Source of the DNA: a virus
Length of the DNA: 21,110 nucleotides
Virus record (IMG/VR): IMGVR_UViG_3300042691_006598
Location: 1 to 21,110 of that record
Strand: one strand, 5' to 3'
Translations under genes and position numbers: made by a program
The notes under the pieces: generated by a model
Databases searched by the model: none
Told to the model about the DNA's origin: nothing
The model's input: only the letters and a program-made list of their open reading frames with translations
In this document: positions 1 through 7,107 of the stretch, piece after piece
How the letters are laid out: every line of letters starts with the position of its first letter
Position numbering within the stretch: position 1 is the stretch's first letter

Positions 1-213
1 ATGGAGCCATTCCAACAGCTTAAACCTTTACTGGTGAACCCTGACTGGACTCTTTTTGAAACATACTTGGCGGCTGAAAAAAGTCGCCTTGTTATTCAAC
101 TCTGTAATTGTAAAGAGGACGAACTTAAGAGTCTGCAAGGCCAAATCAAAACAATCGATTCGATTCTTAGGTTAAAGTCAACACTCAAAACTGAACAAGA
201 ACGCAAACGCTAA
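1..213 (+). CDS. Small phage head-region protein, 70 aa
   Basis: The reading frame opens with ATG at the first base of the window, so its SD lies outside and an upstream in-frame start cannot be excluded. The product is highly charged and probably all helical: an N-terminal part with NPDWTLFETYL at about residues 13-23, then a helix with ELKSLQGQIKTIDSIL at about 41-56, and a Lys/Arg-rich end. I recall small proteins of this style (W, then a short helix, then LQG.I..I..LL) encoded between portal and scaffold genes in many tailed phages, and the position just before the scaffold gene fits. No enzymatic motif is visible. A head-assembly role is inferred from position only. Confidence 0.7.
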   Translation: MEPFQQLKPLLVNPDWTLFETYLAAEKSRLVIQLCNCKEDELKSLQGQIKTIDSILRLKSTLKTEQERKR

Positions 214-266
214 CTCTTGTTCTCAACATTAGACTAGAACTCTTGAAGACTTGAGAACCAAAGGTT
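212..266 (+). promoter_or_regulatory. Symmetrical intergenic element before the scaffold gene
   Basis: The 84-base gap between the first gene and the scaffold gene is the longest non-coding stretch in the window. It holds an 8-base inverted repeat, GTTCTCAA at 219-226 and TTGAGAAC at 251-258. It also holds an 8-base direct repeat, AACTCTTG at 212-219 and 238-245, and bases 212-226 form a perfect mirror repeat. A short alternative hairpin (AACC, loop AAA, GGTT, 256-266) would compete with the larger stem. There is no T-tract, so it is not a classical terminator, and I see no convincing sigma70 promoter. It could be an RNA-processing or regulatory site for the scaffold and capsid message; the function is inferred. 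Confidence 0.35.
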
Positions 267-297
267 ACCTCAGCTTCAGACCCTAGAAGGAGCTTTT

Positions 298-1128
298 ATG
301 CCACAATCGTATTCAACGCAGAACATCCTCGGTGCTACACCTTACCGCAACCCTCGACATGAACAAGAGGCAGCGGCTTTAGCTGAGCATGACAGATCGC
401 ATCAAGACCAGAGTGCACAAGGTCAGGTTACCGATACAGAGGTGAAACCAGAACATAACTGGGAGAAGCGTTACAAAGACTTACAATCATACACTGCCAA
501 GAAGATCAATCAACTTGAGGGTGAGATTCGTAGTCTACAACAGCAGAACGTCCCTCGACTTGAGGTACCTAAGACCCAAGAGGAATTAGATGCTTTCAAA
601 GGGAAAAATCCTGAGATGTATGCTGTTATTCAATCGATGGCTAACACGCTGTTCCAATCGCATATCGCTCAATATGATCAGAAACTTGCGGACATGCAAG
701 GTACATTACAAGCGAGTGCCCAAGAGAAAGCAGTGTTAAAGTTGAAGTCAGCTCACCCAGACTATGAAAAAGTAATGAACTCCGATGAGTTCCATAGTTG
801 GGCAGCTACTCAGTCAACTCAAGTTCAAGATTGGATCTATCGTAACCCAGACAATGCTGACCTTGCGATCCAAGCGTTATCGTTGTACAAATACCATAGT
901 GGTGTGGGTCAAGCAAATCAAGGTACGACTACTCAAGGTAACCAAGGTGGGGACTTAGCGGTAAATACTCGCAGCTCACAGGTTGACCAAGGTGCTATGA
1001 ATAGAAATCATCCAGCTTACATTTGGAAAGAATCAGAGATTGCTCGAATGAGACCTGAAGAGTTCCATAAGTGGGATGAACACATTGCATTAGCCCAGAG
1101 AGAAGGTCGTATCCTCTTCGGTCAATAA
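298..1128 (+). CDS. Capsid scaffolding protein
   Basis: Predicted internal scaffold that templates procapsid assembly by the coat protein encoded next and is then removed or degraded. The 276-residue product is hydrophilic and rich in Gln and Glu. It has a disordered N-terminus (about 1-55), a coiled-coil region with KRYKDLQSY and KINQLEGEIRSLQQQN (about 57-84), and a helical centre with MYAVIQSMANTLFQS (about 107-121). A Gln/Gly-rich linker follows (about 205-230). The C-terminal segment WKESEIARM...F..WDEHIALAQREGRI is the type of basic, amphipathic, coat-binding end common in phage scaffolds. An AAGGAG SD lies a few bases before ATG. The gene stops 24 bases before the coat gene, the classic scaffold-coat order. 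No protease motif is visible, so no self-cleavage is claimed. Confidence 0.88.
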   Translation: MPQSYSTQNILGATPYRNPRHEQEAAALAEHDRSHQDQSAQGQVTDTEVKPEHNWEKRYKDLQSYTAKKINQLEGEIRSLQQQNVPRLEVPKTQEELDAFKGKNPEMYAVIQSMANTLFQSHIAQYDQKLADMQGTLQASAQEKAVLKLKSAHPDYEKVMNSDEFHSWAATQSTQVQDWIYRNPDNADLAIQALSLYKYHSGVGQANQGTTTQGNQGGDLAVNTRSSQVDQGAMNRNHPAYIWKESEIARMRPEEFHKWDEHIALAQREGRILFGQ

Positions 1129-1152
1129 GTTTAATTTAAGAGGTAATTTCAA

Positions 1153-2118
1153 ATGGCTAAGTTTAATGGTGCTTCAACTACCAACTTCGGTGGTAACGTA
1201 GTAAACAACGCGTTCTCACCAACTATCTTCTCTCAGCGCGTACTGAACTTCTTCCGTACAGCTTCTGTAGTAGAAGGTATTACTAACAACGATTACTATG
1301 GTGAATTAGGTTCTTACGGTGATACTGTAAAAGTTATTCTGGAACCAACAATCACTGTATCAGCGTACACTCGTGGTGCTACTGTTACTTCAACAGCTCT
1401 GCCAGCCAACGAGATGACTCTGGAAATCTCTCAAGCTAACCGCTTCCAATTCCAAGTAGATGACATCGAAGTTAAGTTGTCACATGTAAACTGGGAAGCA
1501 ATGGCTACTAGCTCAGCTACGTACACTCTGAAGAACGAGTACGATAAAGAAGTTCTGACCTACATGACTACTGTCGCTAAGTCAGGTAACTACTTAGGTG
1601 ATGCTGCTACGGCTAACGGTGTTATCGATACTTTCACTACTGCTGCGTTGGCAGGTGCTGCTCCAGTTCTGGCTGGCTTCGGTGGTGGTGTTGCAGTGGA
1701 TCCTCTGAACATTCTGTCTCGTCTGGCTCTGGTCTTAGACGAAAACGAAGTTCCAGAAGAAGGTCGTTATGTTGTTGTAACCCCACGTTTCATGGAGTTA
1801 CTGGCTCGCACTGATTCTAAGTTGCTGTCTACTGACTACAACCAAGGCGAAGGCGGTCTGAAGAACGGTCTGGCAATGTCAGGTAAACTGCGTGGCTTCT
1901 CTATCTACAAGACTAACAACTGTCCTAAGTTCTCTGCTTCTGTTGATTTCATTATCGCAGGTCACATGAGCGCTGTAGCAACAGTTAGTTCTATCGACAA
2001 GGTTGAGAAGATTCGTTCTGAAACTACTTTCGCTGATATCATCCGTGGTTTACACGTGTATGGTCGCGGTGTAGTTCGTGCAGAAGCTTTAGCGGTTGCT
2101 GCTGTTCGTTACTCGTAA
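1153..2118 (+). CDS. Major capsid protein (HK97-fold type)
   Basis: Main shell protein of the head. The 321-residue product shows the pattern of a widespread phage coat family. An N-terminal arm contains FSPTIFSQRVLNFFRTASVVEGITNNDY (described here as about residues 21-48; key residues F, R, FF, ITN). YGDTVKVILEPTITVSAYTRG follows at about 55-75 (key residues GDTV, EP, RG), then a stretch ending FQVDDIEVKLSHVNWE at about 99-114. These motifs typify HK97-like coat proteins of several podo- and siphophages. Codon choice is visibly different from the neighbours, favouring CTG, CGT, GGT, AAC and TTC, as expected for the most highly expressed phage gene. An AAGAGGT SD precedes ATG. A strong terminator follows directly. 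No cleaved prodomain is evident. Confidence 0.96.
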   Translation: MAKFNGASTTNFGGNVVNNAFSPTIFSQRVLNFFRTASVVEGITNNDYYGELGSYGDTVKVILEPTITVSAYTRGATVTSTALPANEMTLEISQANRFQFQVDDIEVKLSHVNWEAMATSSATYTLKNEYDKEVLTYMTTVAKSGNYLGDAATANGVIDTFTTAALAGAAPVLAGFGGGVAVDPLNILSRLALVLDENEVPEEGRYVVVTPRFMELLARTDSKLLSTDYNQGEGGLKNGLAMSGKLRGFSIYKTNNCPKFSASVDFIIAGHMSAVATVSSIDKVEKIRSETTFADIIRGLHVYGRGVVRAEALAVAAVRYS

Positions 2119-2134
2119 CAGCTAGGTAATCCCC

Positions 2135-2168
2135 AAGGGACCCGAGGAAACTTGGGTCCCTTTTTTTT
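2135..2168 (+). terminator. Rho-independent terminator after the capsid gene
   Basis: A 12-base-pair stem (2135-2146 with 2151-2162, one G-U pair) encloses a GAAA tetraloop at 2147-2150. Eight consecutive T residues follow at 2161-2168, the first two of which are also in the stem. This is a textbook intrinsic terminator. It would cap the abundant scaffold/coat message, and the tail genes downstream need read-through or another promoter. The next SD (AAGGAG) lies only a few bases past the T-tract. Confidence 0.93.
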
Positions 2169-2186
2169 CACCTAAGGAGCATTGCA

Positions 2187-2918
2187 ATGTATACATTTTT
2201 AGAAGTTGTTAACTTGGCCTTACGGGAAGTCAATGAAGTCCCTATGACCGAGCAACAGTTAGCTAATGCAAGGGGTTTACAACAGTTTGCTAAAGAGACT
2301 GTCAATCGTGCGTTCTTTGATATTAGTTCAGAAAGCGAGAAGTGGCCTTGGTTACAACAGACGGTAACTAGTGTACCGGAACAAGAGATACGTAAGTTAG
2401 CCATAGGGACTCAATGGTACGACACGGAACCTTTAGTAGGTGGTTTACGTCAAGAGCCTGATTGGTTCACTTTCCTGTTAACAGATAAGGACCTTACTTC
2501 CACTGATCCACTGGTTATCGCTAGTAAACCAACCATCGTTAAGAATCTTAAGTACATTACTTATGATGAGTGGATTGCTAATTTTAGGACGGATGATTTC
2601 GCAGGTAACACAGGTGAACCTGAGTACATCATTAAGTATGGCACAGGTAAGTTTGGGCTTTCCCCTGTCCCAGACAAAGAGTACTGTGTTGCTTATAACG
2701 TTCGTAGTCAGGCAGTACGTTTCCGTTTGGCTACAGATGTTATTCCTATTCCTGAGGATTTCGTTAACGTTCTTGTGAGCCGTATCAAGTACTTCCTCTG
2801 GTTGTTCAAGGAGAACGATGTACAGGCTAAGTTTTCACTAGGGGAATACCAAAGTGGCTTAATCAACATGAAGAGGTCGCTCTTAAGTAACAAAGAAGAA
2901 AGAATGAGGGCGGTGTAA
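2187..2918 (+). CDS. Tail tubular protein A-like / head-tail adaptor
   Basis: Probably forms the ring between portal and tail nozzle, like T7 gp11. The 243-residue product begins with FLEVVNLALREVNEVPMTEQQL at the N-terminus (key elements: LN.AL.E.NE.P). It continues into a helix with ANARGLQQFAKETVNRAFFDI at about residues 26-46, a pattern typical of the TtpA/gp11-like adaptor family. The C-terminal half is beta-rich followed by a helical end (RIKYFLWLF, EYQSGLINMKRSLL). The length is close to that usual for gp11-like proteins. It starts after an AAGGAG SD just downstream of the capsid terminator and is followed one base later by the TtpB-like gene, the standard podovirus pairing. A DNA-ejection gatekeeper role is inferred from the family. 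Confidence 0.82.
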   Translation: MYTFLEVVNLALREVNEVPMTEQQLANARGLQQFAKETVNRAFFDISSESEKWPWLQQTVTSVPEQEIRKLAIGTQWYDTEPLVGGLRQEPDWFTFLLTDKDLTSTDPLVIASKPTIVKNLKYITYDEWIANFRTDDFAGNTGEPEYIIKYGTGKFGLSPVPDKEYCVAYNVRSQAVRFRLATDVIPIPEDFVNVLVSRIKYFLWLFKENDVQAKFSLGEYQSGLINMKRSLLSNKEERMRAV

Positions 2919-2919
2919 T

Positions 2920-4566
2920 ATGGCTAATCGGATGCAAGTAATTGCCGTCCCTTGTCGGGGAGGTCTGAATACTTCAAGTAACAACCAAGAGCTCTTAAGT
3001 AAACCCGGTGAAGCCATAGAGCTCGTTAACTTTGAATGTAGTAAAGAAGGCGGATATCGTCGTATAAGTGGGTATACCCCATTGACTACCACGGTTCCTA
3101 ACACAGGTCACATAAAGGGTGTTATTAACTATAGAGGTATCCTAGCGGCCCGTGGTGATGGGTTGTATCACACTACGGACAATTCTACATGGGTACAAGT
3201 GAACCGTACGATGTCTAATGTACCTATCGGTTCCGTTGGAAGTTCTCCTATTGTAGCTAGACCTAATAGTGTTCGTTACATGTTTGTAAGACACTACTAC
3301 AACAATAAAGAGTATATCTACATGGTGGACGGTGTGAACCTTCCAGCGGTATTCTCGTTGACTCCCGGAGGTCTCTATCGATATGCAACCTTCAACGGAG
3401 ATTCTCCAAGTAACCCTCTGCTAGGCGCTAAGTACTGCACTATGTTTAAGAACCAACTGATACTCGCTGGTATGCCTGCGTCTCCTACTAGTATCTTTTA
3501 TAGCTCCGTAGCCAATAGTGACTTAGTGAACCCTGAGGATGCTACAAAGGAAACACCTCAAGAGAACTTTAACGGAGCAACAGCAGGGTCCTTGAGTTTC
3601 GGTGACGTAGTTACAGGTATAATGTCTCATAGGGAAACCTTATACGTGTTCTGTGAACATAGTATCTTTAAGGTTCAAGGGTTAGACTCAGGTGAAGTTG
3701 TGTCTGTTCCAGTGACTAGGGATATCGGATGTATCGATGGTTTCACTATTCAAGAGGTTGGTGGTGATTTAGTGTTCTTGGCTCCTGATGGTTTACGTAC
3801 AATAGCCAAAACAGAAAGACTGGACGATATTGAACTTGGTGTGATTAGCCGTAAGGTTTCTAAGGTAATAACTCCTAGAGTACGGCAGGCCCCTAGGTAC
3901 CTCTTTACTTCAACAGTTATACGTGAGAAGAACCAGTACAGACTTTGGTTCACTGATCTAGAGAACCCTTTAGAAGCACAACGTGGCCTTATAGCTGCCT
4001 TTACTTTCATAGCTGAAACACAGGCGTTCGAGTGGGCCTTTAGTGAGACTCTGGGACTTAGTGCGGTTGCAGTGGACAACGGTTATCACCAAGGAGCCGA
4101 GCGTATTATCCATGCTAACCATATCGACGGTACAATCATGTTACAGGAATCAGGGTTTACCTTTAACGGAACAACCATTGATTACCTGTGCCAATTTGCC
4201 TTCTCAGACTATGGACAGCTTGGAGTACGTAAGACGATACATAAGGTACTGATGAATTCAAAAGCTGAGGGTTATGTCGAAGCAGGTCTTGAGGTACGCT
4301 ATGACTACAATGGTAAGGATGTGTATCAACCTGCTATATATCCTTTGGAACGTATGTTAAGCCCAGCTATCTTTGGCGCTAATGCTTCGGTGTTCGGAGA
4401 TCCAATTGTGTTGTTCGGTGCTTCTACGTACGGAGACACAGATGTTTATACGGAAGGCTCTGGTTTTACTGTTTCTCTACGTGTGAAATCACTGAAAACA
4501 ATACAAGACGCTTGTTTCGACATTCAAAGCTATGAGGTCGATCTGACTTTAGGAGGTAAGATATAA
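2920..4566 (+). CDS. Tail tubular protein B-like nozzle protein
   Basis: Probably the main nozzle protein of the short tail, analogous in place to T7 gp12 or to P22-type stabilisation proteins. The 548-residue product is almost entirely beta-structured. The N-terminus carries the recognisable sequence PCRGGLNTSSNNQ at about residues 9-21, then NFECSKEGGYRRISGY at about 36-51, a motif set seen at the start of many marine and LUZ24-like podovirus nozzle proteins. Repeated short beta-blade-like stretches follow (for example GILAARGDGLYHTTDNSTWVQ, positions 3136-3198), consistent with a propeller platform. The start ATG lies one base after the upstream stop with a GAGGGCGG SD-like sequence. The gene ends in a TAATG overlap with the next, implying coupled translation. 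Confidence 0.8.
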   Translation: MANRMQVIAVPCRGGLNTSSNNQELLSKPGEAIELVNFECSKEGGYRRISGYTPLTTTVPNTGHIKGVINYRGILAARGDGLYHTTDNSTWVQVNRTMSNVPIGSVGSSPIVARPNSVRYMFVRHYYNNKEYIYMVDGVNLPAVFSLTPGGLYRYATFNGDSPSNPLLGAKYCTMFKNQLILAGMPASPTSIFYSSVANSDLVNPEDATKETPQENFNGATAGSLSFGDVVTGIMSHRETLYVFCEHSIFKVQGLDSGEVVSVPVTRDIGCIDGFTIQEVGGDLVFLAPDGLRTIAKTERLDDIELGVISRKVSKVITPRVRQAPRYLFTSTVIREKNQYRLWFTDLENPLEAQRGLIAAFTFIAETQAFEWAFSETLGLSAVAVDNGYHQGAERIIHANHIDGTIMLQESGFTFNGTTIDYLCQFAFSDYGQLGVRKTIHKVLMNSKAEGYVEAGLEVRYDYNGKDVYQPAIYPLERMLSPAIFGANASVFGDPIVLFGASTYGDTDVYTEGSGFTVSLRVKSLKTIQDACFDIQSYEVDLTLGGKI

Positions 4567-5297
4567 TGTCTACATATACTAGACAATCCGCGTTTTCCAA
4601 TGGGGACGTAATTGATGCTCCATTGTTTAACGCGGAGTTCGACCAGTTAGTGGAAGCTTTCCATGGATCTACCGGTCACACACATGATGGTACTGCTGGC
4701 GGAGGTTCACCTGTACCGTTTATTCAGAAAGGAACTAGTGGTGTTTATGTTGACACTAGTAACCCAGCGGCACACAAGATCGTATTTAAGATTGATGGCG
4801 TTACTGTTAATACGGTCGATGCAGCATATAACGTAGTTACCTCTAAGATAAAACACACTCCAGTGTCTACTGGCGTACCTGTGGCTCTCAATACTTACTT
4901 AGAAGGACTTGAGGTAGCTGTAGGGGATGCCGCATCGGATGCCGCTAGTGCTGCAGAGAGTGCTGATAGAGCTGAAGCAGCTGCAATGGTTCTTGGTGTT
5001 CCTGTTGTACTTGCGGATGGAGCTACGTACAGCATACTGAATACCATGGTTCAAGTGGATATTATATGCTTAGGTAACGCTACTATTAACTTACCTACAG
5101 TATTGACTCCGGGGTACCGCTACAGTATTCGTGTGAGCTCCTTAGCTACTGAAGGAAAGAAAGCAACTATTATGAACCCTACGTTTAACATTGTAGGTGA
5201 TGTTAGGACCTTAGTACCCGGAGATAACCTTGAGTTATTACCTAGGGACTTTGCTGTACTTGATGTTATCTCAACAACTCATTTGGAGGTCATTTAA
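4566..5297 (+). CDS. Tail fibre / tail-fibre adaptor protein
   Basis: A 243-residue protein. Its N-terminal part, NGDVIDAPLFNAEFDQLVEAF (about residues 12-32) followed by GHTHDG (about 37-42), is a recurrent signature of phage fibre and fibre-adaptor proteins that dock on the nozzle. The two histidines of HTH could bind a metal as in other fibres, but that is speculative. A beta region follows, then an Ala-rich trimeric coiled-coil candidate (DAASDAASAAESADRAEAAA, about 120-139). A C-terminal beta domain of about 100 residues may trimerise or hold the next fibre. There is a TAATG overlap on both sides and AGGAGG-type SDs. It probably links the nozzle to the Asp-box protein encoded next. No catalytic motif is seen. 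Confidence 0.75.
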   Translation: MSTYTRQSAFSNGDVIDAPLFNAEFDQLVEAFHGSTGHTHDGTAGGGSPVPFIQKGTSGVYVDTSNPAAHKIVFKIDGVTVNTVDAAYNVVTSKIKHTPVSTGVPVALNTYLEGLEVAVGDAASDAASAAESADRAEAAAMVLGVPVVLADGATYSILNTMVQVDIICLGNATINLPTVLTPGYRYSIRVSSLATEGKKATIMNPTFNIVGDVRTLVPGDNLELLPRDFAVLDVISTTHLEVI

Positions 5298-6493
5298 TGG
5301 CTAACTTCACTTTATCTTCTATGGAAGGTTCGGCTGCTGGGGTACCTATTGGAGCTACTATTGAGCTGTTCCAAGGTCTTCCTATAGATTTTACACATAA
5401 TGGAGCTCGTTATTTACGACACAATTTCATTGAGACGGATACGTCTAAATTTGATACTACTATATTTAGTGAAACCCCAGCTACAATTTTAACCCTTACA
5501 GGATTTCCCGGAGACGCAGGAGCTAGGGATGCATTTGCAATGGTTAAAGGCGCTGGTTCTACAATTGTAGCTTTCTTTGCTAAAGACGGCATGTCTACTA
5601 CGGCTTATAGATCGACAGACGACGGAGTTACTTGGTCGAGTCAACTATCAGTAAGTAGCAGTCGACTTAGAGGTGTTGTTTATGCTTCATCTTTAAACAT
5701 GTTTGTTGTTATAACAGATAATGGTACTGTGGAGACATCCACTGATGGTGGGGTTACATGGCAGAACAGGGGTGCTCTTGTAACTACCGCAGGTCACCGT
5801 GATATTCACTGGAATGGTACGACATTTGTAATAGTAGGCCCCGGTGGTGTTATCCAAACATCGACTAACGGTACCTCATGGAACGCTCGTACATCTAACG
5901 TAGCCTTCAGTTTTGGTAGTGTTATGTTTGGTAACGGTACATGGGTGGCTATGGCTACGCTCCAGAACGCTGGGGCTTGTGTGTCTACGGACGGAGGTGT
6001 AACATGGACGGCTGTTAACCCCAATTTCGGCGGCACAGCATACCCGAGTAATGTTGTGTTTGATGGTTCTAAATTCTTATGTTATACAGAGGAGACGTCA
6101 AATAACCAACGTGGAGTTTACACTTCAACTAATGGAGTGACGTGGACAAAGACAGTACACTCTCCTAACTTCTACAACGCCAGTGCAAGTTCTTTCTTTA
6201 CTCTAGCGTACGTTGCCGGGTTTTTTATTGCGACAGGACCCTCTGGGAGCGCTCTTCTTTGGAGATCTCGTGACGGTGTTAAGTGGACTTCTGTATCACA
6301 CACAAACACTACAGGTTCTAGTATTATATGCCATCGTTTACGGACATTAGACGCAACAAGGATATCCGTTTCTCAAGGTATATTCAACGGCACTCAAAAC
6401 TTTTCTACTTTGAATAATACGTTCTACGCAGGTAACCCCACAACATTAGCTTCGAGTACGTCCGGTGTTTCTTCTTACGTGAGGATTTCATAA
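5297..6493 (+). CDS. Asp-box (BNR) beta-propeller receptor-binding candidate
   Basis: The 398-residue product contains six Asp-box turns of the S-x-[DN]-x-G-x-x-W type: STDDGVTW (106-113), STDGGVTW (148-155), STNGTSW (189-195), STDGGVTW (230-237), STNGVTW (277-283) and SRDGVKW (324-330). Their spacing of 41-47 residues is what a six- or seven-bladed beta-propeller gives. The N-terminal 100 residues are different and may dock to the adaptor. The family includes sialidases and sugar-binding propellers. I do not see the Arg triad and Tyr/Glu pair needed to call an active sialidase, so glycan binding is the safer inference. It overlaps its neighbours by one base (TAATG) and has a GGAGGT SD. Most likely a tip or side-fibre protein that contacts the host surface. 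Confidence 0.8.
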   Translation: MANFTLSSMEGSAAGVPIGATIELFQGLPIDFTHNGARYLRHNFIETDTSKFDTTIFSETPATILTLTGFPGDAGARDAFAMVKGAGSTIVAFFAKDGMSTTAYRSTDDGVTWSSQLSVSSSRLRGVVYASSLNMFVVITDNGTVETSTDGGVTWQNRGALVTTAGHRDIHWNGTTFVIVGPGGVIQTSTNGTSWNARTSNVAFSFGSVMFGNGTWVAMATLQNAGACVSTDGGVTWTAVNPNFGGTAYPSNVVFDGSKFLCYTEETSNNQRGVYTSTNGVTWTKTVHSPNFYNASASSFFTLAYVAGFFIATGPSGSALLWRSRDGVKWTSVSHTNTTGSSIICHRLRTLDATRISVSQGIFNGTQNFSTLNNTFYAGNPTTLASSTSGVSSYVRIS

Positions 6494-6774
6494 TGTCAAC
6501 AGTAATTCAAGTACATCAAGTTATCCAACCAATCCGAGTGATCTCCGTTGGTTCCTTTAGACGCCGCTTGTCCTTAACTGAGAAGGTGGCTATTCAAGTA
6601 TCAGGCGATCCAGTGGTTCAAGTGTTAAACGCAGACCTCTTGGCTTCCTCTTTCGTTGACTTAGATTTCCCTGAGTTAATCGAAGGCCTGAACTATCTTG
6701 TCAGCGTAGGCATCTTGGAAGCCGAACGGTTACCAGAGGTTCTCAAGGACGGTACTCAAGATGAGCTGGTTTGA
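6493..6774 (+). CDS. Small helical phage protein (F.RR.(S/T)..E family)
   Basis: A 93-residue protein with the pattern SFRRRLSLTEKVAIQV (about 22-37), then a region with VDLDFPELIEGLNYLVSVGILEAERLPEVL (about 56-85; key residues D, P, L, GIL, R, L). I recognise this as a common small phage protein that sits just after tail-fibre genes. Members share F..R(F/L)(T/S)..E, then a D.P.....L..L...G(I/L)L core. No biochemical function is established to my knowledge; chaperone or adaptor roles are possible. It starts in a TAATG overlap with the Asp-box gene and ends overlapping the next gene by 14 bases. A helical module of similar layout occurs in the protein at 19030-19689, beside the second fibre. 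Confidence 0.75.
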   Translation: MSTVIQVHQVIQPIRVISVGSFRRRLSLTEKVAIQVSGDPVVQVLNADLLASSFVDLDFPELIEGLNYLVSVGILEAERLPEVLKDGTQDELV

Positions 6775-7042
6775 TTGGTTCCTTTTGTTCTGTATCGTTA
6801 TGTTCTTTCTGGTACCTAAGGATTCCTTTGTATACCCTTTCTTTCGTAACGTAGCAGTAGCAGTGGATCAATTGTTTAATGCTCTGCTATTTGGTGACCC
6901 TGATGAAACCATTAGTTCCCGTGCTTACAAGGGTAAACTAATGGGTAACAGATGGTGGGGCCTCTTGTCCGACTTCCTAGATTTCCTTGATAAGGACCAC
7001 GGGAAAAAGACAGTAGAGTGGGACGAAGGTAGACGCAAGTAA
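6761..7042 (+). CDS. Small membrane protein with GDPDETISSRA motif
   Basis: The 93-residue product starts with a hydrophobic segment (FDWFLLFCIVMFFLVP, about residues 4-19), probably one transmembrane helix. Next comes a short amphipathic stretch, then GDPDETISSRAYKGK at about 46-60, W65-W66 and FLDFLDKDHGKK at about 72-83. The DPDET(I/L)SSR(A) plus FLD.LD..H combination recurs in small phage proteins of many tailed phages near structural or lysis genes. No activity is assigned to it that I know of. The start overlaps the upstream gene by 14 bases, so translation is probably coupled (the SD is weak). It is the last gene before the ejection cassette. A membrane-associated accessory or lysis role is possible but unproven. 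Confidence 0.8.
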   Translation: MSWFDWFLLFCIVMFFLVPKDSFVYPFFRNVAVAVDQLFNALLFGDPDETISSRAYKGKLMGNRWWGLLSDFLDFLDKDHGKKTVEWDEGRRK

Positions 7043-7107
7043 CAAGACGGAGTGAGGGGCCCTCGTGGTTCCTCTCTTTGTATCACAGATTTAAATAGGA
7101 GGTCCTC
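7043..7107 (+). promoter_or_regulatory. Leader of the ejection cassette
   Basis: A 65-base gap, one of the few real intergenic spaces. It contains a small GC-rich hairpin (GAGG, loop GGC, CCTC, 7054-7064) and an 8-base direct repeat CCTCGTGG at 7061-7068 and 7104-7111. The second copy spans the GTG start codon of the next gene. A very strong SD (AGGAGGT) lies at 7097-7103. There is no T-tract good enough for a terminator and no convincing promoter. The repeat over the start codon could allow translational control, but this may be coincidence. Confidence 0.3.

Noticed and set aside
7051-7080. Possible intrinsic terminator before the ejection cassette
   Set aside because: The stem is only four base pairs and is not followed by a T-tract.
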